From: QHVT01 sp036389275
GTDB lineage: Bacteria; Acidobacteriota; Thermoanaerobaculia; Gp7-AA8
Direction of reading: 5' to 3'
Assembly: GCA_036389275.1 (NCBI GenBank)
Contig: DASVQE010000027.1
Span: 1-64,000, forward strand
DNA: 64,000 nt
The position numbers and the translations under genes are program-made. The notes below the pieces were generated by a model, which saw nothing but the letters and a program-made list of their open reading frames with translations, was not told where the DNA came from and did not search any database. The first letter of the stretch is position 1; the number at the start of each line of letters is the position of its first letter. This document shows, in pieces, positions 41,909-50,132 of the stretch.

Positions 41909-42675
41909 TCCTGCGCAGCCGCTCCGACAAAGTACAAATGCAAGTCTTTCTTCGCCACGTAGATTCGGGTCGGCGCGGAGAGACACTCGAGCTCGACCAC
42001 GCCGTTGGCCGGGATGATCCGCACGACCTTGTAGATCTTCTGATCGTCGGCCACGAGCTTGTCACCCTCTTTCGGCTCGTATCCGGCCACGCTGCTGGTG
42101 ACGTCGCGATCCTCGGAGACGGCGCGCAGCAGATCGCGCAGCGGCGCGAGCTGGTCGTTGAGCGACTTCGGCGGCACCGCGCCGGGATGGAAGACGCGCT
42201 CGACGTACGCGCCGCGATCGTCGTACACGCGCAGCACCGAGCGCCGCTCCGGCAGCGGCGTGGTCAGCGCCCACGGCTCGATGGCGCGCAGCTTCTCCGG
42301 ACTGACCGCCTGCAGGTAAGTCTTCAACGCGTCGGAGGGAAGGATCATCTTCTTCCTTATCGTCGCCGCGCCGGTCATGTTCACGACCACCAGGCCGCCT
42401 TCGAAGATCGAGACGCGCTGCTCGATGCCGCCTTCGCGCGTCGAGTAGTCGACGAGCGGCCGCGGGAGATGTCCGTCGACGAGCTGCGAGCCGAGCGCCT
42501 GCTTCGCGCCGGCGAGGTCGGGCAGGTCGTATCTTTTCAGCGCGCGCCGCTGCGACTCGGGCAGCGGCGTGGCGATCGCGCCGCCCGCCGGCGCCGGCGC
42601 CACTTGCGTGATGTCGTGCTGCGCGAACGCGCTCAGCGCGACGAACGGCACGAAGGCCGCGGCAGCGATCCGCAT
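41905..42675 (-). CDS. Secreted hypothetical protein upstream of rsmD
   Basis: About 256 residues with a signal peptide (MRIAAAAFVPFVALSAFAQH). The mature part has no transmembrane helix and no family I recognise. Segments of note are LDPLAGA-like YDLPDLAGAKQALGSQL and a strand-rich C-terminus VVRIIPANGVVELECLS ending LHLYFVG. It is co-directional and overlaps rsmD by 4 bp, which suggests co-translation despite the unrelated compartments. Function unknown. Confidence 0.6.
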   Translation of the reverse strand: MRIAAAAFVPFVALSAFAQHDITQVAPAPAGGAIATPLPESQRRALKRYDLPDLAGAKQALGSQLVDGHLPRPLVDYSTREGGIEQRVSIFEGGLVVVNMTGAATIRKKMILPSDALKTYLQAVSPEKLRAIEPWALTTPLPERRSVLRVYDDRGAYVERVFHPGAVPPKSLNDQLAPLRDLLRAVSEDRDVTSSVAGYEPKEGDKLVADDQKIYKVVRIIPANGVVELECLSAPTRIYVAKKDLHLYFVGAAAQE

Positions 42676-42710
42676 GCGGCGATCATACGCTCTCACCGGC
42701 GCGCTTGCCG

Positions 42711-42734
42711 GTGCTCTCACCGGTGCTCTCACCG
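42711..42734. repeat. Tandem 12-bp repeat at the CCA/poly(A) polymerase stop
   Basis: GTGCTCTCACCG occurs twice in tandem, just after a 7-bp hairpin (CACCGGC / GCCGGTG, 42694-42713). The stop codon of the nucleotidyltransferase gene (42729-42731) falls in the second unit. The hairpin may mark the 3' end of that gene. Confidence 0.6.
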
Positions 42735-43949
42735 CGCGTCTTCGAGCAGCCGCCGGGCGATCTTCTTTGCGTACGAGCGCGCTTCCTCCGGCGCGATCTC
42801 GCCGTTCCAGACCGCCTCGCGCGTCCGCTCGAGCGCCTGGGCCACGTGCGGTCCGCCCGGCACTTCGAGATCGTTCCCGCGCAGCGGCAGCTTGAACTTT
42901 TCGAACTCGCGGAAGCGGCGGATGTGCGCGAGCTCCTCGGGACGCTCGGCCGCGATCGCCGCCAGGGTCTCGTTCGCGACGTCGCGGTAGATGGCGAAGC
43001 GCTGCACGTCGTTCGTCGACGCGGCCAGCGACTCGATCAGGCGCGGCAGCTCGTTGGCCAGCTCGATGACGATGCGCGCGCGCTTCTGCGAGAAGCCGGA
43101 GCCTTCGAAGTCGACCGGCGAGGCATCGCCGCGCAGCAGCGCGCCGGTGAAGAGGACGTAGCGGTCGAGCTCCGGCTGCGAGGCCAGTTGCGCGTGCAAC
43201 TGCTCGAGATGCGCGCGCAGCTCGCGGTTCTGCCGCCGTCCGAACAGCGCGTCGAACGCGCCGTAGTCGCTCAGCGCGGCCAGCACCGCCGGCGCGTCCT
43301 GCTCGTCCATCGCCAGGAACAGCTCGCGCCAGACGCGCTCCTTCGACACGAGCGTGAACGCTCCATTGCCGACGGCCTCGCGCAGCAGCTCCTCGGTGTG
43401 CGGCTCGAGCGCGAAGCCGAGGCGCGTGGCCAGGCGGATGGCGCGAAAGACGCGCGTCGGATCGTCGACGAAGCTCTTGTCGTGCAGCACCCGCACGAGC
43501 CGCGCGTCGAGATCGAGCGCGCCGCCGGTCGGGTCGTGCATCTTCCCGTCGATCAGGTCGAGGGCGATGGAGTTGATCGAGAAATCGCGGCGCAGCAGAT
43601 CGTCCTTCAGACGTCCGGCCGTCACCGCCGGCAACGCGCCGGGGCGGCGATAGCGCTCCTTGCGCGCCGTGGCGATGTCGATCTCCGGAAACTCCTCCGC
43701 CGTCACTTTGTAGGTGAGGAACTGCGGGAACGAGCGCACCCGCCCGTTGATCCGTTTGGCCAGCGCGCGCGCGAGCGTCGAGCTGCCTTGCTCGAGCGTG
43801 AGGTCGAGATCGATCGAGTGGCGCCCGAGGAGCAGGTCGCGCACCGGACCTCCGACCAGGAACGGGTGACACTCCTTCTCCGTCGCCACCTCACGGATGA
43901 TGTCGAGTGCGCGCCGCTGGGGATTCGGGAGCTCGAGGAGAAGATTCAT
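42729..43949 (-). CDS. tRNA nucleotidyltransferase / poly(A) polymerase-family protein
   Basis: About 406 residues. The class II nucleotidyltransferase head has GGPVRDLLLGRHSIDLDLTL with the Asp pair DLD, RRDFSINSIALDLIDG and FVDDPTRVFRAIRLATRLGF. A helical neck and body follow. Whether it adds full CCA or only poly(A) or A to tRNA cannot be told without the specific residues. Its ATG overlaps the upstream glycosyltransferase-like stop by 4 bp. It belongs to the minus-strand run that ends with phoH and ybeY. Confidence 0.9.
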   Translation of the reverse strand: MNLLLELPNPQRRALDIIREVATEKECHPFLVGGPVRDLLLGRHSIDLDLTLEQGSSTLARALAKRINGRVRSFPQFLTYKVTAEEFPEIDIATARKERYRRPGALPAVTAGRLKDDLLRRDFSINSIALDLIDGKMHDPTGGALDLDARLVRVLHDKSFVDDPTRVFRAIRLATRLGFALEPHTEELLREAVGNGAFTLVSKERVWRELFLAMDEQDAPAVLAALSDYGAFDALFGRRQNRELRAHLEQLHAQLASQPELDRYVLFTGALLRGDASPVDFEGSGFSQKRARIVIELANELPRLIESLAASTNDVQRFAIYRDVANETLAAIAAERPEELAHIRRFREFEKFKLPLRGNDLEVPGGPHVAQALERTREAVWNGEIAPEEARSYAKKIARRLLEDAR

Positions 43950-44749
43950 GTTGAGCGGATCACGGACTCGTACAACTGCACGAGGATGCGCAGGCGTTGC
44001 CGCGTCCGGAACTTCGACGCCGTCTGCCGCGCTGCCTCCAGTCTGCTCTGCGCCACCTCAGGCTTGAACAGGGCGCCAAGTATCGCATGAGTCATTTCGT
44101 TCGGGTCGTTCGGCGGCACCAGCAGCCCGGTGCGCCCTTGCTCCAGACGCAAAAGATTGATCCGCGTTTTTGCGCCGCACGCAAGTGTCCCGGAGGCGAC
44201 CGCTTCGGCCACGAAGCCGTCGAAGTCGTGCTCGTCGACGGCCGGGTCGACCCACAGATCCATACTGCGTAGATCGGCGGGTGAAGGGACGTGGTCGAAC
44301 AGCGTCCAGGTGATGTCGCCGCGGAAGCGGTGGATGCGGGCCACGGTCTGCTCGACGAGGTTGTGCAGGCGCGGACGGGCGAAGCTGCCGATCCGTTTGA
44401 CGTCATCGGCGGGCTCGCGATTGCTTCGGTCGCCGAAGTAATGCGCCTCCACCGCTTCCGGCAGCGGCTCGCGCTCGTCGATCGGCGAGACGATGCGCGA
44501 CGGGGCGACCACGCGGCGCCAGCGCGAGCGCTGTACGTCCGCGCTGGAAATGTACGGGATGGGGAAGCGCACAAACGATGCGCGTGGCAGTTCGGCCGAG
44601 GCGTAGACGTGAGCGACGTCGCCGCGCGCTTCCTCGGGCGATGTGACGGAGACCTCATGCCCGGCGGCGGAAAGCGCCGCAAAATCGACGCGCTGGCACT
44701 TTCGTTCGTATTCGGAGGCCGAGGGAAGGAGGATCTGGGCGATTCGCAA
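43946..44749 (-). CDS. Glycosyltransferase-like protein (GT-B, short)
   Basis: About 267 residues, short for a GT-B enzyme. The N-terminus starts MRIAQILLPSASEYERKCQRVDF with AALSAAGHEVSV, typical of GT4-type N-terminal Rossmann domains. The C-terminal half carries EAVASGTLACGAKT and RTGLLVPPNDPNEMTHAILGAL, like the donor-binding E-x7-E region. The sugar donor is unknown. The start is TTG at 44749, with 22 bp to the divergent diguanylate cyclase gene. It overlaps the next gene by 4 bp. Confidence 0.65.
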   Translation of the reverse strand: MRIAQILLPSASEYERKCQRVDFAALSAAGHEVSVTSPEEARGDVAHVYASAELPRASFVRFPIPYISSADVQRSRWRRVVAPSRIVSPIDEREPLPEAVEAHYFGDRSNREPADDVKRIGSFARPRLHNLVEQTVARIHRFRGDITWTLFDHVPSPADLRSMDLWVDPAVDEHDFDGFVAEAVASGTLACGAKTRINLLRLEQGRTGLLVPPNDPNEMTHAILGALFKPEVAQSRLEAARQTASKFRTRQRLRILVQLYESVIRST

Positions 44750-44771
44750 CTGCTACCATGATCCCACGTCC

Positions 44772-46073
44772 ATGCGTTCGCAGCCTGCGGCCGGCCTCTG
44801 GAGCGATCGCGCTGAGCTCGCGGCGCAGCTCGCCGCGGCCTGTCCCGACTGGAGCGTCGTCTCCGGCGGCGACGAGCGCGAGTCGTGCCGCGTGGCCATC
44901 GTCGACGCCGGTTCCGAGCGGCCGTCCGGCAAGAGCATCGTGCGGGTGATGCTCTTCGAAGGCGAGCCGCCGCCGCGCCGCCACGGCGATCTGATCGTGC
45001 GCCGCGACGAGTTTCTCGCCCATCCGTCCGACTTCCTCGGCCTCGCCGCCGATCTCGCCGACGCCGTGCAGCATGCCGCACGTCTCGAGCAGGAGACGGC
45101 GTATCTCAAGCAGATCCACGAGCTGATGACGATGGTCGAGGCGAGCGCCGTCTCCGAGCGGATCACGCACACCGTCCTCGAGCTCCTCGGCCTCGAGTTC
45201 GGAACGCTCTTCCTCCACGACCCGCGCCTCGAGCGCTACGTCGTCAGCTACAGCAACGACCCGCACTATCGCGAGACCGGCGAGTTCCTTCCAGGCGTAC
45301 GTCCGGATGTCCTGCAACAGGCGCTCTCCTCGGCGCAGCTCTTCGCCGTCTCGCGCGACGGCAGCGGCGACGGGATGATGGTGATGCCGCTGCAGGTGCG
45401 CGAGGATCTGATCGGCGTGATCCGCGTGCCGCTGGCCGCGCGCGATACGCTCGACGAGACCTCGACTTCGCGCGTGACCGACTACCTGACCGCAGTCGCG
45501 CAGGTGCTGAGCAACATCTATCAGCTCACCCGCAGCCGCGATCTGGCCATGCGCGACGATCTCACCAAGGCCTTCAACCGCCGCTTCTTCGAGACCTATC
45601 TCGATGAGGAGATCGAGCGCTCGCGCCGCTACGGCACGCTCTTCAGCATCATCTTTCTCGATCTCGATGATTTGAAGATGGTGAACAACTTCTACGGTCA
45701 CCTGGCCGGCTCGCGCACGCTGCAGGAGGTGGCCAAGCGGATCCTCGCGGCGGTGCGCGGCATCGACAAGGTGGTCCGCTTCGGCGGCGACGAGTTCTGC
45801 ATCATCCTGCCGCAGACCGATCCGGAGCAGGCGGTGGCGGTGGCGCAGCGCGTGGCGCGTTCCATCGCCGGCTCGCCGCTGCGCATCGACGCCGACGTCG
45901 AGGTGAGCATCACCGCCAGCTTCGGCATCGCCAGCTATCCGACGCACGCGATGTCGAAAGAGGATCTGATCCGCCAGGCCGACGCGGCGATGTATCGGGT
46001 GAAGTCGACCACGAAGAATGCGGTGGGCATCGCCGACAGCGCCGCCGCGAATCCGACGCGGCCGCTCGGCTAG
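44772..46073 (+). CDS. GAF-GGDEF diguanylate cyclase
   Basis: About 433 residues. An N-terminal region (about 1-105) is followed by a GAF-like domain (about 115-255: LMTMVEASAVSERITHTVLELLGLEFGTLF) and a GGDEF domain (about 265-420: RDDLTKAFNRRFFETYLDEEI, then IIFLDLDDLKMVNNFYGH, RFGGDEFCIIL). The active site GGDEF is intact. No obvious RxxD inhibitory site precedes it. It makes cyclic-di-GMP, in response to an unknown signal on GAF. ATG at 44772; upstream TACCAT lies 12 nt away. Confidence 0.88.
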   Translation: MRSQPAAGLWSDRAELAAQLAAACPDWSVVSGGDERESCRVAIVDAGSERPSGKSIVRVMLFEGEPPPRRHGDLIVRRDEFLAHPSDFLGLAADLADAVQHAARLEQETAYLKQIHELMTMVEASAVSERITHTVLELLGLEFGTLFLHDPRLERYVVSYSNDPHYRETGEFLPGVRPDVLQQALSSAQLFAVSRDGSGDGMMVMPLQVREDLIGVIRVPLAARDTLDETSTSRVTDYLTAVAQVLSNIYQLTRSRDLAMRDDLTKAFNRRFFETYLDEEIERSRRYGTLFSIIFLDLDDLKMVNNFYGHLAGSRTLQEVAKRILAAVRGIDKVVRFGGDEFCIILPQTDPEQAVAVAQRVARSIAGSPLRIDADVEVSITASFGIASYPTHAMSKEDLIRQADAAMYRVKSTTKNAVGIADSAAANPTRPLG

Positions 46074-46138
46074 TTTGTCGGATCAACCGGACAATCTGGC
46101 AGGCGCGTTGCTGACTCCGCCATGCGGCGAGGTCAACT

Positions 46139-46798
46139 ATGTGGCGGAACAACAGCCTGTCGATCGTCCTCCTGATCCTCTTCTGCCTCTGCACGTTCGG
46201 TCACGCGTGGACCGGGTGGAAGACGTACAACGACGAGCAGGAGGAGCACGGCCGTCCGCAAGTCGGGTTCGGCGCGTTTCTCGGCACGAGTGAATTCGGC
46301 GAGACCATCTTCGAGAACTGGGAGAGCGAGTTCCTGCAGATGGGCTTCTACATCGTGCTGACGGTCTTCCTCTATCAGCGCGGCTCGTCGGAATCGAAGA
46401 AGCACGACGGCACGGATGAAGTCGAGGAACTGCCCGAGGCGCATCGCGACGATCCCAACGCCCCCGGCCCGGTGCGCAAAGGCGGCTGGCGTCTGAAGCT
46501 CTACAAGAATTCGCTCAGCATCGCTTTCTTCACTCTCTTCTTCCTCTCCTTCCTCGGCCACGCCGCCGCCGGCGCCGCAAAGTTCTCGGAGGAAGAAGCG
46601 CTGCACGGCCGCCCGCGCCACGTGACGACGTTCGAGTACATGACCGAGTCGCAGTTCTGGTACGAGTCCTTCCAGAACTGGCAAAGCGAGTTCCTCGCCG
46701 TGCTCGCCATCGTCGTCCTCTCGATCTGGCTCCGCCAGTGGGGCTCGCCGGAATCAAAACCAGTGCACGCGTCGCACGACGAAACCGGCGGCGGTTAA
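46139..46798 (+). CDS. Membrane protein with internal duplication, DUF6766-like
   Basis: About 219 residues, four transmembrane helices in two similar halves. Each half has NSLSI, a helix, then a loop with EEEHGRP or EEALHGRP, then ENWESEFLQ or QNWQSEFLA, then a second helix and WGSPESK or RGSSESK. The duplicated pattern is the main feature. From memory it matches DUF6766; function unknown. Palindromic repeat copy 4 begins one base after its stop codon. Confidence 0.8.
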   Translation: MWRNNSLSIVLLILFCLCTFGHAWTGWKTYNDEQEEHGRPQVGFGAFLGTSEFGETIFENWESEFLQMGFYIVLTVFLYQRGSSESKKHDGTDEVEELPEAHRDDPNAPGPVRKGGWRLKLYKNSLSIAFFTLFFLSFLGHAAAGAAKFSEEEALHGRPRHVTTFEYMTESQFWYESFQNWQSEFLAVLAIVVLSIWLRQWGSPESKPVHASHDETGGG

Positions 46799-46966
46799 CG
46801 ACGACCGGAGGCCTCCGGCGGCCGGGGCCACGGGCCCCGGACCCCGTCCGGTTGGCCTAGCCTCCGCGACACTGCCTTCAATCTCACGACACGGTGTCGC
46901 GGAGGCTAGGCCAACCAATGGGGTCTGGGGCCTGTGGCCCCAGCCGCCGGAGGCCCCCGGTCGTCG
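46799..46966. repeat. Long palindromic dispersed repeat, copy 4 (centre inverted)
   Basis: About 168 bp of inverted repeat fill the gap between the membrane protein and the DUF4388 gene. Outer arms read CGACGACCGGAGGCCTCCGG on the left and the complement on the right (CCGGAGGCCCCCGGTCGTCG). The central spacer GCCTTCAATCTCACGACAC is the reverse complement of the centres in copies 1-3, so this copy sits in the opposite orientation. Confidence 0.9.
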
Positions 46967-46968
46967 CA

Positions 46969-46974
46969 TAGAAT
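46969..46974 (+). promoter_or_regulatory. -10-like hexamer TAGAAT close to the 46982 start
   Basis: TAGAAT lies 7 nt before the ATG at 46982, immediately after palindromic repeat copy 4. There is no Shine-Dalgarno. The gene's -35 region would therefore fall inside the palindrome arm. Confidence 0.45.
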
Positions 46975-46981
46975 CCACCCG

Positions 46982-48088
46982 ATGGACGATCTTTCCATCC
47001 AGGGCGCGCTCGCCGAGACCACCGTGCCGGATCTGATCCGGTCGATCGTGCGGAGCAGTGAGACGGCGGTGTTGACGCTCGATGCGATCGGGCGGAGCGA
47101 CACGATCTATTTCTACGAAGGCCGCATCGTCAACGCCGTCAGCACCGATCCTGACATGGGCCTCGCCGAGACGCTGCTCCGTTCGGGAGAGTTGAACATC
47201 CAGCAGTACAACCATGCCCTCGAACGCCTCGTGGTCGCGCGGCGCATCGGCGGTCTGTTGTGCGAGCTTGGGTATCTGAAGCCGGAGGATCTGACGCGCG
47301 CGGTGGAGCGGCAGGCGAGTGCGATCGTATTGAATGCGATGGCGTATCGCACCGGCAGCTACACCATCGTCTTCAGCGCGGAGTTCCCCGAGGGCATCAT
47401 CACGTTGCCGATGCCCACCGAGCGTTTGATCCTCGACGGCGTGCGGCGCATCGAATACTGGTCGCTGATCACGCGCGGCGTCGGGCGGCTCGACCGCATG
47501 CTCGAGGCGGTGCCGGGTGCCGACACGCGCGCGTTCCAGCTCGAGCTCACCGACGATGAGAGCCACGTGCTCTCGCTGCTGGCCGAGGACGCGCAGTCGA
47601 TCGAGCAGCTCTGCGCGCGCAGCTACCTCTCCGATTTCCAGAGCCTGCGCACCGTCTGGGGATTGCTCGCGGTCAACCTGATCCAGGACGCGGAGCGCGT
47701 CGAGCAGGACGAGCGGCGCGCGGCGGAGCTGAGCGAGTACGAGCTCGAAGGGCTGGTCGAGCGCTACAACGGCGTCTTCCAGAAAGTCTTCGCGCGCGTC
47801 TTCCAGAAAATCGGCGATCACGTCTACGACTTCATGGACCGCGTGGTGCTGCACCTCTCGCCGGAGACGATGCCGTACCTCTCCGGCATGAGCTTCGTGA
47901 ATGAAGGGCGCATCGACTTCGATCAACTGCTCAACAACCTCTACGCCTCCGGCTCGAGCGATCACTCGGCGGTCGTGCACAGCGTGCTGAACGAGCTGCT
48001 GTACGGCTGGATCTACGAAGTGCGCGCGGAGTTCGGGACGGGAGAGGAAGCCGAGGTGACGAGGCTCGCCGCGGCGCTTCGCGCGTGA
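46982..48088 (+). CDS. DUF4388-domain protein, second of two
   Basis: About 368 residues, soluble. The DUF4388 domain (about 1-110) reads IQGALAETTVPDLIRSIVRSSET, then IYFYEGRIVNAVSTDPDMG and LLCELGYLKPEDLTRAVERQ. The C-terminal half has HVLSLLAEDAQSIEQLCARSYLSDFQSLRTVWGLL (winged-helix-like), followed by a helical tail. The layout matches the protein at 38376, though sequence similarity looks low, so the two may serve parallel signalling routes. The ATG at 46982 is supported by TAGAAT. The stop overlaps the GNAT gene start by 4 bp (GTGA). Confidence 0.78.
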   Translation: MDDLSIQGALAETTVPDLIRSIVRSSETAVLTLDAIGRSDTIYFYEGRIVNAVSTDPDMGLAETLLRSGELNIQQYNHALERLVVARRIGGLLCELGYLKPEDLTRAVERQASAIVLNAMAYRTGSYTIVFSAEFPEGIITLPMPTERLILDGVRRIEYWSLITRGVGRLDRMLEAVPGADTRAFQLELTDDESHVLSLLAEDAQSIEQLCARSYLSDFQSLRTVWGLLAVNLIQDAERVEQDERRAAELSEYELEGLVERYNGVFQKVFARVFQKIGDHVYDFMDRVVLHLSPETMPYLSGMSFVNEGRIDFDQLLNNLYASGSSDHSAVVHSVLNELLYGWIYEVRAEFGTGEEAEVTRLAAALRA

Positions 48089-48639
48089 AGCTGCGCACCG
48101 CCACGCGCGACGATCTGCCGCGCATCGCCGAGGTGATGCGCGAGTCGACCGCGAGTCTGAGCGTCGGCTTCTACGACGCGCGCGAGCGCGCCAGCGCCGT
48201 CGAGCACATCACCGTCCCCGACGTGCAGCTCATCGACGACGGGACGTACTACGTGATCGAAGATGAAGGAGCGATCGTCGCCTGCGGCGGCTGGAGCCTG
48301 CGCCGCAAACTCTTCACCGGCGGAGGCGACGCCGATGCCACACGCCTCGACCCGCGCTTCGACGCCGCGCGCATCCGGGCGATGTTCGTGCTCCCGTCGC
48401 ACACCCGCCGCGGCCTCGGTCGGTTGCTGCTCGACACCTCCGAGCGCGCCGCCCGCGACGCCGGCTTCCACACCTTCGAGCTCATGGCCACGCTGCCGGG
48501 CGTCCCGCTCTACCGCGCCTGCGGCTACGAAGAAGTCGAGCAGTCGGAGATCCGCCTCGCCGACGGCGTGACCCTCGGCGGCGTGATCATGCGGAAGGTG
48601 GTGGCGGCGGCGGGAGCACCTCCGCGTCGCGTCATGTAA
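48085..48639 (+). CDS. GNAT-family N-acetyltransferase
   Basis: About 184 residues. It starts with GTG at 48085 overlapping the DUF4388 stop (GTGA). The acetyl-CoA site is AMFVLPSHTRRGLGRLLLDTSERAARDAGF (motif A, RRGLGRLLL). LRTATRDDLPRIAEVMRES at the start and LYRACGYEEVEQSE near the C-terminus are also typical. The substrate is unknown. It is likely translated with the DUF4388 protein. Confidence 0.85.
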   Translation: MKLRTATRDDLPRIAEVMRESTASLSVGFYDARERASAVEHITVPDVQLIDDGTYYVIEDEGAIVACGGWSLRRKLFTGGGDADATRLDPRFDAARIRAMFVLPSHTRRGLGRLLLDTSERAARDAGFHTFELMATLPGVPLYRACGYEEVEQSEIRLADGVTLGGVIMRKVVAAAGAPPRRVM

Positions 48640-48653
48640 AATAACTGCCGTCC

Positions 48654-49334
48654 ATGCGTCTGCGTCCGCTCCTCCTGCTGCTCCTCACGCTCGCTGCCTG
48701 TGCGCCGGCCGGGCCGCCGGTCAAGCCGAACGACCGGGAGTGGACGTTGCTCACGGCCGACTATCAGTGGATCCAGACCGTGCGCGGCGCGCAGAAAGTG
48801 CCGGCGGCGTCGGCGTCGCGCAAGGAGCAGATCGAGGCGCTGCTCGAGAATCACAAGAAGCTCGAGCCGATGTACGTCGCGTTCACCGACAAGGCCAACG
48901 AGTACTTTCACCGCACCGGCGATCCGCGCGCCGCGACGTTGCTCGCCAAAGAAAAAATTCTCCTCGGCGACGAGTACATGAACGTGCTCTCGCGCTACGA
49001 CAAAGCCATCGAGCTCTATCGCGCCGCGCTCGAGCTCGACCCGACGAATGGCGAGGCGCAGCAGCGCATCAGCGCGGCCGAGCAGCGGCGGTACGTCTCG
49101 ATGAGCACCTTCGCCGCGGTGAAACAGGGGATGAAGGAAGAGGAAGTGCGGAAGCTGGTCGGGCTGCCGCGCGAGGACTGGATCAAGCAGGTCGTCCAGA
49201 ACAAGCGCGTCTACTCGGTCTGGATCTACCCCAAAGCCGACGGCGGTGCCTCGGCCATCTACTTTGACAATGGTGTGGTCTATCACACAAACTGGAACGC
49301 TGCGGCCCCACCGAGCAACTCGGGCGGCAAGTGA
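48654..49334 (+). CDS. Lipoprotein with SmpA/OmlA-like motif and helical repeats
   Basis: About 226 residues. The signal peptide has a lipobox (LTLAACAP). The middle (about 60-140) is helical, with a TPR-like pair (YDKAIELYRAALELDPTNGEAQQRI). Near the C-terminus FAAVKQGMKEEEVRKLVGLP resembles the SmpA/OmlA motif of BamE-type lipoproteins, followed by strands. It may be an outer-membrane lipoprotein with an assembly role, which is inference. TAAAAT lies 11 nt before the ATG. Its stop overlaps the SPOR gene ATG (TGATG). Confidence 0.65.
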   Translation: MRLRPLLLLLLTLAACAPAGPPVKPNDREWTLLTADYQWIQTVRGAQKVPAASASRKEQIEALLENHKKLEPMYVAFTDKANEYFHRTGDPRAATLLAKEKILLGDEYMNVLSRYDKAIELYRAALELDPTNGEAQQRISAAEQRRYVSMSTFAAVKQGMKEEEVRKLVGLPREDWIKQVVQNKRVYSVWIYPKADGGASAIYFDNGVVYHTNWNAAAPPSNSGGK

Positions 49335-50065
49335 TGTTCCGGGAGGATGGACGGATGGAAGAACAGCACAGCGCCGACGATCAGTCGCATTACGAAATCT
49401 CTCTGACGGCAGGACAGGCCTTCGTCGCCTTCGTGCTCCTGCTGCTCTCGCTCGCGGCTTCGTTCGCGTTCGGCCTGATGATCGGCAAGGGACAGGCGGA
49501 CGAGCGGCTGGTGGTGAAGAAGGAATCGACGCCGGTCGTGACCGAGGCCAGCGCGATGCCGAAGAAACCGTCGGGACGCATCGTCGAGCTCGGAGTGGCG
49601 GACGATGACTTTCAGGCGAGCGATACCGCCGCGGCGACCGACACGAGCGTGACCGCGCCGGCGACTGACGAAGCCACCGCTGCGACCATCAGCGAAGCAG
49701 AGGTCAACGACAGCGCGACCAGCGCGGCCGCGCCGGCGACAACGCCTCAGGCGCAGCAACCGCAACCGCAAACGCAACCGCAATCGCAGACGCAGCAAGC
49801 CGCCGTCGCGAACCCGCAGCCCGCGACCACCGCACCGCCCATCCCGCACTTTGCGCAGCTCCTCTCGACCAGCGATCAGAAAACCGCCGAGGCGCTGGCG
49901 GCGAGGCTCATCGACCGCGGCTTCACCTCCGCGTACGTCGAGCGCGGCACCACCGAGAAAGGTCCCGTCTTCCGCGTGCGCATCCGCTTCCCCAACGAGA
50001 GCGACGCCCGCGCCGCCGAGCCGAAGCTGCGCGAGTTTTCGAAAGACGTCTGGATCGCGAAGTAG
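49334..50065 (+). CDS. SPOR-domain membrane protein
   Basis: About 243 residues. A single transmembrane helix (about 30-50, FVAFVLLLLSLAASFAFGLMIG) is followed by a long, low-complexity Ala/Thr/Gln/Pro linker (about 90-165, with PQ/TQ repeats), then a C-terminal SPOR domain (about 168-243) with FAQLLSTSDQKTAEALAARL and VRIRFPNESDARAAEPKLREF. SPOR domains bind denuded peptidoglycan at the division site. ATG 49334 overlaps the upstream stop; GTG 49331 and ATG 49355 are alternatives. Confidence 0.78.
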   Translation: MFREDGRMEEQHSADDQSHYEISLTAGQAFVAFVLLLLSLAASFAFGLMIGKGQADERLVVKKESTPVVTEASAMPKKPSGRIVELGVADDDFQASDTAAATDTSVTAPATDEATAATISEAEVNDSATSAAAPATTPQAQQPQPQTQPQSQTQQAAVANPQPATTAPPIPHFAQLLSTSDQKTAEALAARLIDRGFTSAYVERGTTEKGPVFRVRIRFPNESDARAAEPKLREFSKDVWIAK

Positions 50066-50080
50066 TGTCGATGCCGTGAA

Positions 50081-50107
50081 GCCTGCTTCAGCGTCGCTGA
50101 AGCAGGC
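50081..50107 (+). terminator. Perfect 13-bp inverted repeat after the SPOR gene
   Basis: GCCTGCTTCAGCG and CGCTGAAGCAGGC are separated by a single T and lie 15 bp after the SPOR stop codon. The tight loop and lack of a T tract make an intrinsic terminator uncertain. It could be a regulator site instead. Confidence 0.45.
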
Positions 50108-50132
50108 ACGACCCTCGCTGGCAGTCACGACC

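Noticed and set aside
1..46966. The four palindromic repeats as CRISPR or riboswitch-like elements
   Set aside because: They are single, far apart, without spacers, and each is a self-complementary unit. No cas genes are present and they lie at the 3' ends of genes of unrelated function.
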